Shown piece by piece: positions 7,068 through 15,371 of a stretch of 43,007 nucleotides of DNA (positions within the stretch are counted from its first letter, which is position 1; the number at the start of each line of letters is the position of its first letter). Position numbers and translations under genes: made by a program. Under the pieces are notes generated by a model. The model ran no database searches and was not told where the DNA came from. It worked only from the letters and a program-made list of their open reading frames with translations. The stretch is from an uncultured Spirochaetaceae bacterium (GTDB lineage Bacteria; Spirochaetota; Spirochaetia; Sphaerochaetales; Sphaerochaetaceae): NCBI GenBank assembly GCA_944389295.1, contig CALXLV010000040.1:1-43007 (forward strand), written 5' to 3'.

Positions 7068-9455
7068 ATTCATCTCTCCTTCCGATGCCGCAGCATCGCT
7101 CTTCACTTTATCTGAAAAGATAACCTTTCCGATACTCTCTGTCCTGCAGGCCTTCTCCTCCGCCGCACTTTTCTTCACATTCTTTCCCTCTCCTGACTGG
7201 AAGAAGCGAAGGCGGAGGGCATTGCCCACAACGAAAACCGAGCTGAAGCTCATCGCGAATGCCGCGATCATAGGGCTGAGCTTTATACCGAAAGCGGGAT
7301 AGAGCACACCGGCTGCGACAGGAATGCAGACAGCGTTGTAGAAAAGCGCCCAGAAGAGGTTTTCCTTTATGTTCCTCATCGTCGCCCTTCCAAGCTCCAC
7401 CGCGCGGGGAACATCCTCCGGATCGCTGTGCATCAGGACGATGTCAGCGCTCTCTATGGCTATGTCCGTACCGGCTCCGATCGCGATTCCCGCATCAGAT
7501 GCGGCAAGAGCGGGAGCATCGTTGATGCCGTCTCCGACCATCGCGACCTTCCGTCCCTCTCCCTGCAGCTTCCTTATCTCCTTCTCCTTGTCCTGCGGCA
7601 GAACCTCGGCGACAAAGCTGTCCGTCCCTGTCTTTCTCTGCACAGCCGCGGCTGTGCGGCTGTTGTCGCCAGTCAGCATCACGCTCCTTATGCCCATCTT
7701 CCTGAGCGCAGCGACTGCTCCGGCAGCCTCAGACTTAACGGTATCGGCAAGGGCAATCATGCCGAGGAAAGCGCCGTCCTCAAGGAAGTAAAGAGGCGTC
7801 TTTCCCTCGTCTGCAAGGCGTTCTTCCCACTCTCTGAGAGTCTCGGGGAAGGAAGGAAGGATGCGGCGGTTTCCGCCCTCTATCTTTCTGCCGTCTATAT
7901 ATGCTGAGACACCCCTGCCCTCCTCTGCGGAGAATGATGAGACCTCTGCAGGCGCAATGCCGCGCTTTGCTGCCTCTGCAGCGATGGCCCTGCCGAGAGG
8001 ATGGCCAGACATGGCCTCGACGGAGGCGGCTTTCCTGAGAAGCTCCGAGGCTTCGACGCCGTCTGCTGTTAGTATATCCGTCACGGAAGGACTTCCCTCC
8101 GTAAGCGTCCCTGTCTTGTCGAATACGACTGTATCTATCGAGTGAAGGGTCTCAAGCGCTTCCGCGCTCTTTATGAGTATTCCGGAGGATGCCCCTATTC
8201 CTGTTCCTACCATTATCGCGGTTGGGGTCGCGAGGCCGAGCGCACACGGGCAGGAGATGACGAGCACTGATATTGCCATCGTCAGGGCAAAGCCGAAACT
8301 CTCTCCCGCTGCAAGCCATACAAGAGCGGCCGCAATGGCTATCACTATCACAATGGGTACAAATACCCCGCTTACCTTGTCAGCCATCTTCGCGATCGGA
8401 GCCTTTGATGAGGTCGCCTCATCCACAAGCCTGACTATGCCTGAGAGGACGGTCTCATCTCCGACCTTTTCAACCCTCATCCTGAGATAACCGGAACTCA
8501 GTACGGTCGCACCAGTGAGAGTGTCGCCGATGCCCTTGTCCACAGGGATGGACTCGCCTGTTATCGCGCTCTCATCGACGCTCCCTGCCCCCTCTGTCAC
8601 AACGCCGTCCGCAGGAACGGAGGTACCGGCCTTAACCACGGCGATATCGCCCTTCACCAGCTCCTCCGCAGGAATCTCAGTCTCCCTGCCGTCCCTTATG
8701 ACTACCGCTGTACGGGGTGCGAGATCCATCAGCTTAGTTATCGCCTCGGAGGTCTTTCCCTTCGCCCTCGCCTCCATCGTCTTGCCGAGGGTTATCAGGG
8801 TGAGTATCATCGCGGCGGACTCAAAATAGAGATCCATTGCAAAGTGCCCCGCAGCGGCAGCATCCCCGTATCCGAGAGCGAAGGCGATGCGGTACATGGC
8901 ATAGACGCCATAAGCCATTGAAGCCCCTGATCCTATCGCGATCAGAGAATCCATGTTGGGAGCTCCGTGAAAGAGGCTTTTGAATCCGTTTATGAAGAAC
9001 TTCCTGTTTATGAACGAGACGATCGATGCGAGGATGAAGAGAGTCAGCGCAAAGACCATCGAGTTCTCAGCCCCGTGGAAGAAAGATGGAAGCGGCCATC
9101 CCATCATATGTCCCATCGAGATATAGAAGAGAGGAACTGTGAAGAGTATGGAAAGGCCGAGTCTCTTCTTCATGCCCGCATACTCAAGAGCGGCTGTATC
9201 AGGGCGCTTCTCACCCTTCGCCGCACCCCGCTCTTCCCTGCCGCTATCTCTCGGAATTGCTCCGTAGCCTGCCTTCTCGACAGCCGAGACTATGCCGTTT
9301 TCGGAGAGAGAATTCTCATCATAGTCAACCTCCATGGTGTTCTTTAGGAGGTTTACGCTGACATCCTTCACGCCGTCCAGCTTCCTGACGCTCTTCTCCA
9401 CCCGCACCTGGCATGCCGCACAGCTCATTCCCGTAACATCGAAGCATTCTTTCAT
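6855..9455 (-). CDS. copA: Cu(I)-exporting P1B-type ATPase with N- and C-terminal HMA domains
   Basis: The 866-residue product pumps Cu(I) out of the cytoplasm. Order of parts: N-terminal heavy-metal domain with GMSCAAC (C12, C15); transmembrane helices; actuator loop TGES near 299; membrane metal site CPC (402-404); phosphorylation site DKTGT (D446); HP motif SGHPLGRA; hinge GDGINDAPA; last helices ending near residue 750; a charged low-complexity linker of about 40 residues; then a second heavy-metal domain with GMMCQHC (C808, C811). The C-terminal domain is unusual and resembles a fused CopZ. The chosen ATG 9455 has GGAG 7 bases upstream; the frame is open to a GTG at 9476, inside the CsoR operator. 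Confidence 0.93.
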   Translation of the reverse strand: MKECFDVTGMSCAACQVRVEKSVRKLDGVKDVSVNLLKNTMEVDYDENSLSENGIVSAVEKAGYGAIPRDSGREERGAAKGEKRPDTAALEYAGMKKRLGLSILFTVPLFYISMGHMMGWPLPSFFHGAENSMVFALTLFILASIVSFINRKFFINGFKSLFHGAPNMDSLIAIGSGASMAYGVYAMYRIAFALGYGDAAAAGHFAMDLYFESAAMILTLITLGKTMEARAKGKTSEAITKLMDLAPRTAVVIRDGRETEIPAEELVKGDIAVVKAGTSVPADGVVTEGAGSVDESAITGESIPVDKGIGDTLTGATVLSSGYLRMRVEKVGDETVLSGIVRLVDEATSSKAPIAKMADKVSGVFVPIVIVIAIAAALVWLAAGESFGFALTMAISVLVISCPCALGLATPTAIMVGTGIGASSGILIKSAEALETLHSIDTVVFDKTGTLTEGSPSVTDILTADGVEASELLRKAASVEAMSGHPLGRAIAAEAAKRGIAPAEVSSFSAEEGRGVSAYIDGRKIEGGNRRILPSFPETLREWEERLADEGKTPLYFLEDGAFLGMIALADTVKSEAAGAVAALRKMGIRSVMLTGDNSRTAAAVQRKTGTDSFVAEVLPQDKEKEIRKLQGEGRKVAMVGDGINDAPALAASDAGIAIGAGTDIAIESADIVLMHSDPEDVPRAVELGRATMRNIKENLFWALFYNAVCIPVAAGVLYPAFGIKLSPMIAAFAMSFSSVFVVGNALRLRFFQSGEGKNVKKSAAEEKACRTESIGKVIFSDKVKSDAAASEGEMNMEKKIRIEGMMCQHCVKHVHDALSGISGVGSVNVSLEGKCADVVCSSDVSDEALKAAVKEAGYEVTGIEG

Positions 9456-9468
9456 TTCGCAGCTCCAC

Positions 9469-9488
9469 CACCCCACCCCCGTGGGGTG
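9469..9488 (-). promoter_or_regulatory. CsoR-type operator before copA
   Basis: An 8-bp inverted repeat, CACCCCAC and GTGGGGTG with a four-base G spacer, forms the C-tract/G-tract dyad typical of CsoR-family operators. It lies just downstream of the predicted -10 box, where a bound repressor would block the start of the copA-csoR transcript. Confidence 0.75.
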
Positions 9489-9500
9489 TATCTGCCATAA

Positions 9501-9529
9501 TATTAACCATAGAAAGCCGCGGATGGCAA
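9501..9529 (-). promoter_or_regulatory. Promoter of copA-csoR
   Basis: TTGCCA (9524-9529), a 17-base spacer and TTAATA (9501-9506) lie right after the stop of the TolC-like gene. This gives the copper genes their own promoter, separate from the RND operon upstream. Confidence 0.5.
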
Positions 9530-9534
9530 GAGGC

Positions 9535-10944
9535 TTACTTCGTTCCGTCTGTGATCACAGGGAGGCGGCCGGCTCCTCCGGCAAGATATGAGAGCGTATG
9601 GACATTCTCAGAGAGCTTTATCCTCTCCCCCGCCCTCTCGATCTCGCACTCAAGAAGCGATATCTCACGCTCGAGCACATCGCTCTCCGATGATGAGCCG
9701 ATCACTAGACCTTCTTTCTCCTTGCTGAGCCTGCTCTCCTCAAGTTCATGCTGCATATCAAGATAGGAAAGACGCTCACGGGAGAGCATCGCAGCGTCAT
9801 AAGCGGAGGAGACGCTCTCCTCTATCTCCCTGCAGGCTGAATCGTAGTCGATCCGCGATTCCCTGATGCTGCTTGCGGCGCGCTTCACGTCATTCATCCT
9901 TCCGCCGCCGTCCCACAGCGTCGTTTTCAGCGCAAGCGTGAGATTGATGCCCCAGGAGTCATTGAACGACCAGTCATCGCCTATGGAACCGCCGTAGGAA
10001 GCGCTCACCTGCAGAGCAAGATCAGGGAGACCGTAGATACTCCCCTTCGCGATCTTCTCAGCATACTCCTGCACCTCCTCCATGCCTCCCGCCATCTGCA
10101 GGGAGAGAACGGAAGGAGACGTGGCGGCAGCAATAAGCTCATCCTTCGTATGAGAAAGAATTGACGAGACAATCTCATCATCGGGCTGATGGATTATATC
10201 CTCTGCGGAGAGATCATCAATTCCCGTAAGCGTCCTCACAGCCTCGATAAGCGACGTGAACTCGCCTTCAAGCTCCCGCCTCGTGACCGCAACCTCTCGT
10301 TTTCTGAGCTCAGCCTCAAGCACATCGTCATCAATAATCGCACCGGCCTCACCCGCGCGCTCTGATATCTTCACAAGGGCATCCGCCTTCTCCTCTATCT
10401 CATCAAGGTGCGAGAAGATATCCTCAAGATAGTAAATGGCATCCAGCCGCGCCTCAAGCTCCGACACAAGCTGGTTCTCCCTGTTTATCCTCCCGGTTCT
10501 GACAATGCTCTCACTCTTCTTGCGGAGCTTCACAGCATTGGAGAGCTTTCCCCATGTGAATATAGGCTGTGTCAGCGTAAGCTGTCCCTGCACCATGCCC
10601 GGGTCCATCTCAAGAGAAATGGAGAGAGGATCATCAAAGGAAAGTCCTGGAATAAAAGAAAGGTCAGGAAGTCCGGAGACAGCAGATGGGTCTATCGTCA
10701 CCGGCCCGATCACAGGGTTGACCATGTAAGTTCCCGAGAGAGCAAGGTCAATAGTCGGAGAGAAGGCGCCCTCAGCTTCTGCCGTGTCCAGATGGCTGCG
10801 GTAAATCTCCTCGTCTATGGAGAGAAGCTCGCTGTTGCTGCTTTTCATCGCCGTCACGAGATCGTCCAGAGTGTACGAAGCCGGATAGAGAGGAAGCACC
10901 GAGAGAAGGCCGAGCATCAAGGGTAAAATAAAGTTCTTCTTCAT
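9535..10944 (-). CDS. TolC-family outer membrane efflux protein
   Basis: The 469-residue protein begins with a signal peptide (MKKNFILPLMLGLLSVLPLY, cleaved near PAS) and continues with the two long helical repeats of the TolC family; heptad-rich stretches around 150-220 and 360-450 would build the periplasmic tunnel. It would be the exit duct of the tripartite pump whose other two genes precede it. It overlaps the RND gene by 4 bases (ATGA) and has a GGAGG ribosome binding site. Spirochaetes have an outer membrane, so the location makes sense. Family assignment is by overall pattern and context. Confidence 0.85.
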   Translation of the reverse strand: MKKNFILPLMLGLLSVLPLYPASYTLDDLVTAMKSSNSELLSIDEEIYRSHLDTAEAEGAFSPTIDLALSGTYMVNPVIGPVTIDPSAVSGLPDLSFIPGLSFDDPLSISLEMDPGMVQGQLTLTQPIFTWGKLSNAVKLRKKSESIVRTGRINRENQLVSELEARLDAIYYLEDIFSHLDEIEEKADALVKISERAGEAGAIIDDDVLEAELRKREVAVTRRELEGEFTSLIEAVRTLTGIDDLSAEDIIHQPDDEIVSSILSHTKDELIAAATSPSVLSLQMAGGMEEVQEYAEKIAKGSIYGLPDLALQVSASYGGSIGDDWSFNDSWGINLTLALKTTLWDGGGRMNDVKRAASSIRESRIDYDSACREIEESVSSAYDAAMLSRERLSYLDMQHELEESRLSKEKEGLVIGSSSESDVLEREISLLECEIERAGERIKLSENVHTLSYLAGGAGRLPVITDGTK

Positions 10945-13900
10945 CTTGCATCCTCCATATCTGTTCTGCGGCAGGCTTTTCTTATCTTGTGCCGTTCAAG
11001 AATGAAATAGAACGTCGGCATGAGGAAGAGAGTGATGAACGTGCTTGTGGCAAGTCCGCCCATTATTACCTGTCCCAGAGGCGCGTATATCTCCGCACCC
11101 TCCCCTGTCGCGAACGCCATCGGTATGACGCCGAGTATCGTCGTCAGCGAGCTCATGAGTATCGGCCTCAAACGCGAGGCGGTTCCCTTCCTGACATTCT
11201 CGCGGAGCATCTCCATCTCCTCGTCATAGGAAAGAATGCCGGTGAGAACTGTATCGTCATTGATCTCAACTCCCATTCTCCCTGCGCCTTTCTCCCTCGA
11301 TTCCCTCTCAAGCTGGTTTATGTAGTCGACAAGGATGATGCCGTTGTTGACGAGCATTCCTCCGAGCGTGACGACGCCGAGGAGCGATATCATGCTCAGC
11401 GTTGAGCCGAAGAGCGCGAGCGAGATTACCACGCCGATGATGCAGAACGGGACGGTGAGCATTATCAAAAGAGGCTGGTCGAATCTCTCGTAGATAAGGA
11501 CTATAACCATGTAGACAAGGAAGAGTGAGATCAGGAGAGCTCTGAGAAGGGGTCCCATCGAGTCCCCGATAAGCTCGTCGATGCCGCTTATATCAGTGGT
11601 TACGCCGTCTGGAAGCGGATGGGAGGCTATGTACCCGTCAACCCTTCTTGAGAGGCCTGTCGTGGACTCGCCCGTCAGCTTCGCGCTCACGCTCAGCGAG
11701 ACTGCCCTGTCCGTATGGCTTATGCTCGAGAGCTCTGTCCTGAATACAAGGTCCGCAACGGAATCCATCGAGACCTCGCTTCCGTCCTGCGTATAGAGTC
11801 TGAGGGCGTTGAGCATCTTCTCTCCAGCGAGAATCGATGCAGCGTCGGAGGAAAGATGGATATCATATCTCTCGCCGTCCTCATCGAGGAAAATGCCTGT
11901 ATCCATACCGTTGAAGAGTATCGCAGTCGTCATCGCGGCCTCATAATCTGTGATCCCCAGCGAAGAGAGATGCTCATACGAAGCATCCATCACGGCGGAT
12001 GCCGCATCATATGTGCTGCTCAGCGATGCGGAGACTACCTCAGGATCGGAAAGAAGGAAGTCAAGAAGTCCCTCAGCGTAATCATAGAGCACCTCCTGAT
12101 CCTCGCCGACAAGCGTAAGTCCGTAGCCGCCTCCGCCGCTCATGTAGCCGACAAGGTAGTCAAAGCCTCCGTTGCTCACTGTGACATCGGCATCGGGGAT
12201 CGAGGCGGAAAGCCTGTACTGCATATCGAGGATTATCTCATGGATATCCCTCTCCCTTTCCGCGACGGGAACAAGTACGACATGTATGCCGCCTTCATTC
12301 TCGGACGAGGAGAACGTCAGCGAGTCTACGGATTTTCCGGAGAATACGACATCGGTCTCCACTTCAGGCACATTCTCGAGAAGTATCCTCTCCGCCTCCT
12401 CCATTCCCTCTCTCGTCTCCTCTAGAGTGTAGCCCGAGGGGAACGAGATGCTTATGTAGAAGTCATTGTTGTCGGTCGACGGTATGAATGAGACAGAGAG
12501 AGATGTGAGCGAATAGACAGTGATGACCAGCACAAGGACCGCCGCCGTGATTATGAATGGTGTGTGATCGAGGCAGAAGCCGAGAGCATCTCCGTATCTG
12601 AGCTCCACGCGTCCGAGCCATCTGACCACGAAAGACTCCTTCTTCTTCCTCCGGCTGTCCGTATCTTTGAGGAAGTGCCTGAGAAGATATGGCATGTAGA
12701 CGAGCGCGACGATAAGTGAGGAGGCTATCGCGAACATAAATGTAAGCGATATGTCATGGAGCAGCTTCCCGACAAGGCCGGAGAGCATCACCACAGGGAT
12801 GAATACGACTACAGTCGTGAGGTTTGAGCCGAGCACCGACTTGTCCACAACTCCGGTTCCATTGTAGATCGACTCGGTCACAGTGTACCGCGGCCGTCCC
12901 TCCTCATCGGTATCCTGGAAATACCTGTAGATCTGATCAAGAACGACGATGGAGGCATCGACTATAGAACCGAGAGAGACGACGATTCCCGATATCGAGA
13001 GGATGTTCACCGTGATTCCCGCCATCTTCATGAAGATGAATGCGAAGAAGCAGGAAAGAGGTATCGAGAGCCCTATGGCAAGAGTAGCTCTCGCATCGCC
13101 GAGGAAGAGGAAGATTACAAGCACTGCGATGAGGATTCCGAGTATGCCCGACTCTATGACATTGCTGAGAGAAGATGCCACAAGACGGCTGTCATCGCTT
13201 ATCATCCTGTAGCGGACTGCACCTCCTGTCTCGGCCTCAGAACGGGAAAGCACATCCTTGACCGCATTTGTTATCTGTATCGTATTTCCGTCCGATCTCT
13301 TGGCGATCTCGACGACTATGACCTCCTCGCCGCCGCTCGTCACATAGTAATCCTCGTCCTCATAGCCGAGGGTTATGTCGGCAACATCGGAAAGCCTTAT
13401 CACGGTTCCGGAATCGGAGGCGCCGACAGGGAGCATCCTTATCTCGTCAAGCGAGCTGTAGCGGCCGTCGAACCTCAGATCCATGCGCCGTCCTTCCGCA
13501 TCTGCGGAGCCGAGAGGCATCGAGATATTTGATGCCTGCAGAACCTGATAGACAGTCAGAGGCGATATCCCGCGCGCATTGAGATCGTCCATCCTCAGCT
13601 TCACGGAAAGCTGAGGCTCACGCGCTCCGCTGACGGTTATCGTAGAGACGCCGGGTATGCGCGTGAGCTGCGGACGGAGAGTGTCGGTGACATACTCCGA
13701 AAGCGCCGCAGTGTCGCCGCTTCCCTCGACCGCGAACGAGACGACGGGGAGCATCGTCGCTCCGCCTACCATCGCCACAGGGTCACCTGCAAGGCCGTCC
13801 GGCAGATCTTCGGAGAGATCGGAGATTCTGCTCCTGACCTCATTCAGCTGATCCTCCGGCTCCACGCCGTCGCGGAATGTTATCGTTATCACGCCGACGC

Positions 13901-14159
13901 CGTTCATCGCCTCGCTGTCCATTCCTTTGAAATCGGGAAGAGTGACGAAGTCGTCCTCAAGCACGTCGATGACATCCTTCTCCACATCCTCAGCGCCCGC
14001 ACCGGGATAGACTGAGATGACGAATATCTGCGGCATGTTTATATCGGGGATGAACTCAAGATTTGTTGTATAGAGTGAAAAGACACCGAAGAGCGCGAGC
14101 GCGATCAGCACCATCGAGAGCACTGCCGAGTGTCTGACAGCGAAGTGTGAAATCTTCAT
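10941..14159 (-). CDS. RND-family efflux transporter (HAE1/AcrB-like)
   Basis: The 1072-residue inner-membrane pump has the RND plan: one helix, a large periplasmic loop (about 35-330), a helix bundle, a second periplasmic loop (about 540-850) and a final bundle. The N-terminal MKISHFAVRHSAV and the LEFIPDINMPQIFV and YPGAGAEDVE segments are characteristic. In helix 4 the AcrB Asp-Asp pair is present only as VDASIVVLD, with one aspartate near residue 400 for proton coupling, as in many non-proteobacterial pumps. It is the middle gene of adaptor-pump-TolC, with 4-base overlaps at both ends. Substrates are unknown; a drug or lipid exporter is more likely than a Cu pump because the CusA methionine sites are not evident. 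Confidence 0.9.
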   Translation of the reverse strand: MKISHFAVRHSAVLSMVLIALALFGVFSLYTTNLEFIPDINMPQIFVISVYPGAGAEDVEKDVIDVLEDDFVTLPDFKGMDSEAMNGVGVITITFRDGVEPEDQLNEVRSRISDLSEDLPDGLAGDPVAMVGGATMLPVVSFAVEGSGDTAALSEYVTDTLRPQLTRIPGVSTITVSGAREPQLSVKLRMDDLNARGISPLTVYQVLQASNISMPLGSADAEGRRMDLRFDGRYSSLDEIRMLPVGASDSGTVIRLSDVADITLGYEDEDYYVTSGGEEVIVVEIAKRSDGNTIQITNAVKDVLSRSEAETGGAVRYRMISDDSRLVASSLSNVIESGILGILIAVLVIFLFLGDARATLAIGLSIPLSCFFAFIFMKMAGITVNILSISGIVVSLGSIVDASIVVLDQIYRYFQDTDEEGRPRYTVTESIYNGTGVVDKSVLGSNLTTVVVFIPVVMLSGLVGKLLHDISLTFMFAIASSLIVALVYMPYLLRHFLKDTDSRRKKKESFVVRWLGRVELRYGDALGFCLDHTPFIITAAVLVLVITVYSLTSLSVSFIPSTDNNDFYISISFPSGYTLEETREGMEEAERILLENVPEVETDVVFSGKSVDSLTFSSSENEGGIHVVLVPVAERERDIHEIILDMQYRLSASIPDADVTVSNGGFDYLVGYMSGGGGYGLTLVGEDQEVLYDYAEGLLDFLLSDPEVVSASLSSTYDAASAVMDASYEHLSSLGITDYEAAMTTAILFNGMDTGIFLDEDGERYDIHLSSDAASILAGEKMLNALRLYTQDGSEVSMDSVADLVFRTELSSISHTDRAVSLSVSAKLTGESTTGLSRRVDGYIASHPLPDGVTTDISGIDELIGDSMGPLLRALLISLFLVYMVIVLIYERFDQPLLIMLTVPFCIIGVVISLALFGSTLSMISLLGVVTLGGMLVNNGIILVDYINQLERESREKGAGRMGVEINDDTVLTGILSYDEEMEMLRENVRKGTASRLRPILMSSLTTILGVIPMAFATGEGAEIYAPLGQVIMGGLATSTFITLFLMPTFYFILERHKIRKACRRTDMEDAR

Positions 14160-15214
14160 ACGCTCCCCTTCACGGCAACTCTCTCACCGGGGAGAAGTCC
14201 GTCCTGACCGCGTATTATGAAAGACCGCCCCTCGAGCGAAGGATCGACGGAGAAGTAGTTTCCGTCCTCTGCACCGCTCTCGATCTCGATATACTCAGCC
14301 CTCTCCCCATCTTCCGAGACTGCATAGACAGAACCGTCCGTCTTTCTGACGCTGAGAGGAAGGGAGAGATATTCGCCGCTCTTCCAGACTATATCGGCGC
14401 GCACGAACATCCCCGGGACGAAGCCGTCAGGAGAGATGAGCGCGGCTTTGAGGTCGAAAGTCTTTGATCTGGGATCTATGTACGGCGAGATGGAGACAAC
14501 TCTCCCCTCGCTTGAAAGGGAACCGTCCGCAGATGTGATCCTCACGGAAATGGCGTCGGAGTATCTGGAAACAGTGGTGAAATACTTCTCGCTTATAGGA
14601 AGCGTCACAGAAAGGTCATCAAGGTCTGCGATCACGGCAAGCGGAGTATCCTCAGCAGCGGGGGCTCCTGCAGAAAGCGGCGCCTCTATCACGGTTCCGT
14701 CCACAGGAGACTTCACATCCGTATATGAGAGCTGGAGATCGGCAAGCTCAAGCTGTGATCTCGCGGCATCCAGCTGGGCGGAGAGAGTATCGAGCTCCGC
14801 ACGGCTCACGCCCCCTATCCTGCACAATTCCTCGGCTCTGGAGTACGCCGCCTCGAGACCTCTGACTCCCGCCTCCGCCGCGCTCTTCTGCAGCTCATAC
14901 GGCCGCTTGTCGATCACTGCGATCACATCATCCTTCCGGACATCCATACCTGCCGCAGCGCTGTACTCCTCTATATTGCCGCTTACGAAAGGCACGACCG
15001 GAACCATCGTCTCCGATTCAACATACCCCGTGACGGATATCCCCTCCTCTATCGTATGCATCTCAGGAGAGACAACCTCCACAGGAGCGGGAGGCGCCGA
15101 ATACTCCTCCGGCTCTGCGGAGGAGAAGAGAAGATAGAGAAGAGCCATCACCGCCGCAAAAAGCGCGATGAGCACGATATACCTGACAAGCGAATTGCGT
15201 CTGTTCCTTTCCAT
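14156..15214 (-). CDS. RND efflux periplasmic adaptor (membrane fusion protein)
   Basis: The 352-residue product anchors in the inner membrane by one helix (about residues 12-32) and then has the adaptor layout: a lipoyl half-motif around ETMVPVVPFVSGNIEEY, a helical hairpin about 95-150, the second lipoyl half (SPVDGTVIEAPLSAGAPA), beta-barrel and membrane-proximal domains. It would join the RND pump to the TolC duct. The first ATG that leaves a short basic N-terminus (MERNRRNSLVRY) is 15214; ATG 15247 and GTG 15265 are possible, and none has a clear ribosome binding site. It is the first gene of the operon and divergent from the aldehyde dehydrogenase gene. Confidence 0.87.
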   Translation of the reverse strand: MERNRRNSLVRYIVLIALFAAVMALLYLLFSSAEPEEYSAPPAPVEVVSPEMHTIEEGISVTGYVESETMVPVVPFVSGNIEEYSAAAGMDVRKDDVIAVIDKRPYELQKSAAEAGVRGLEAAYSRAEELCRIGGVSRAELDTLSAQLDAARSQLELADLQLSYTDVKSPVDGTVIEAPLSAGAPAAEDTPLAVIADLDDLSVTLPISEKYFTTVSRYSDAISVRITSADGSLSSEGRVVSISPYIDPRSKTFDLKAALISPDGFVPGMFVRADIVWKSGEYLSLPLSVRKTDGSVYAVSEDGERAEYIEIESGAEDGNYFSVDPSLEGRSFIIRGQDGLLPGERVAVKGSV

Positions 15215-15284
15215 GTTCACACCAGATACGATTCTTGCAGAATCCATATTCCAATGTAACAACACTTCCCTTCACTGTGACGAT

Positions 15285-15316
15285 AATCCGACACCGTGTC
15301 CTGTTGATGTCGGATT
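15285..15316. promoter_or_regulatory. Inverted repeat between adaptor and aldehyde dehydrogenase genes
   Basis: AATCCGACA (15285-15293) and TGTCGGATT (15308-15316) form a perfect 9-bp inverted repeat with a 14-base gap, and a smaller dyad GACAC-C-GTGTC (15290-15300) overlaps its left arm. It sits between two divergent genes, so it may be the operator of a regulator that is not encoded nearby. Confidence 0.5.
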
Positions 15317-15335
15317 CCTTCCTTTGCTGTCCATC

Positions 15336-15364
15336 TTGCCCCGGTTCCTCCTTCACGCTATCAT
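15336..15364 (+). promoter_or_regulatory. Promoter of the aldehyde dehydrogenase gene
   Basis: TTGCCC (15336-15341), a 17-base spacer and TATCAT (15359-15364) end 7 bases before the ATG at 15372. No Shine-Dalgarno sequence is present, so the mRNA probably starts at or next to the start codon. Confidence 0.6.
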
Positions 15365-15371
15365 CGCCATC

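Noticed and set aside
10941..15214. RND system as a Cus-type copper exporter because copA is adjacent
   Set aside because: The pump and adaptor lack evident methionine-rich copper sites, and copA has its own promoter and operator.
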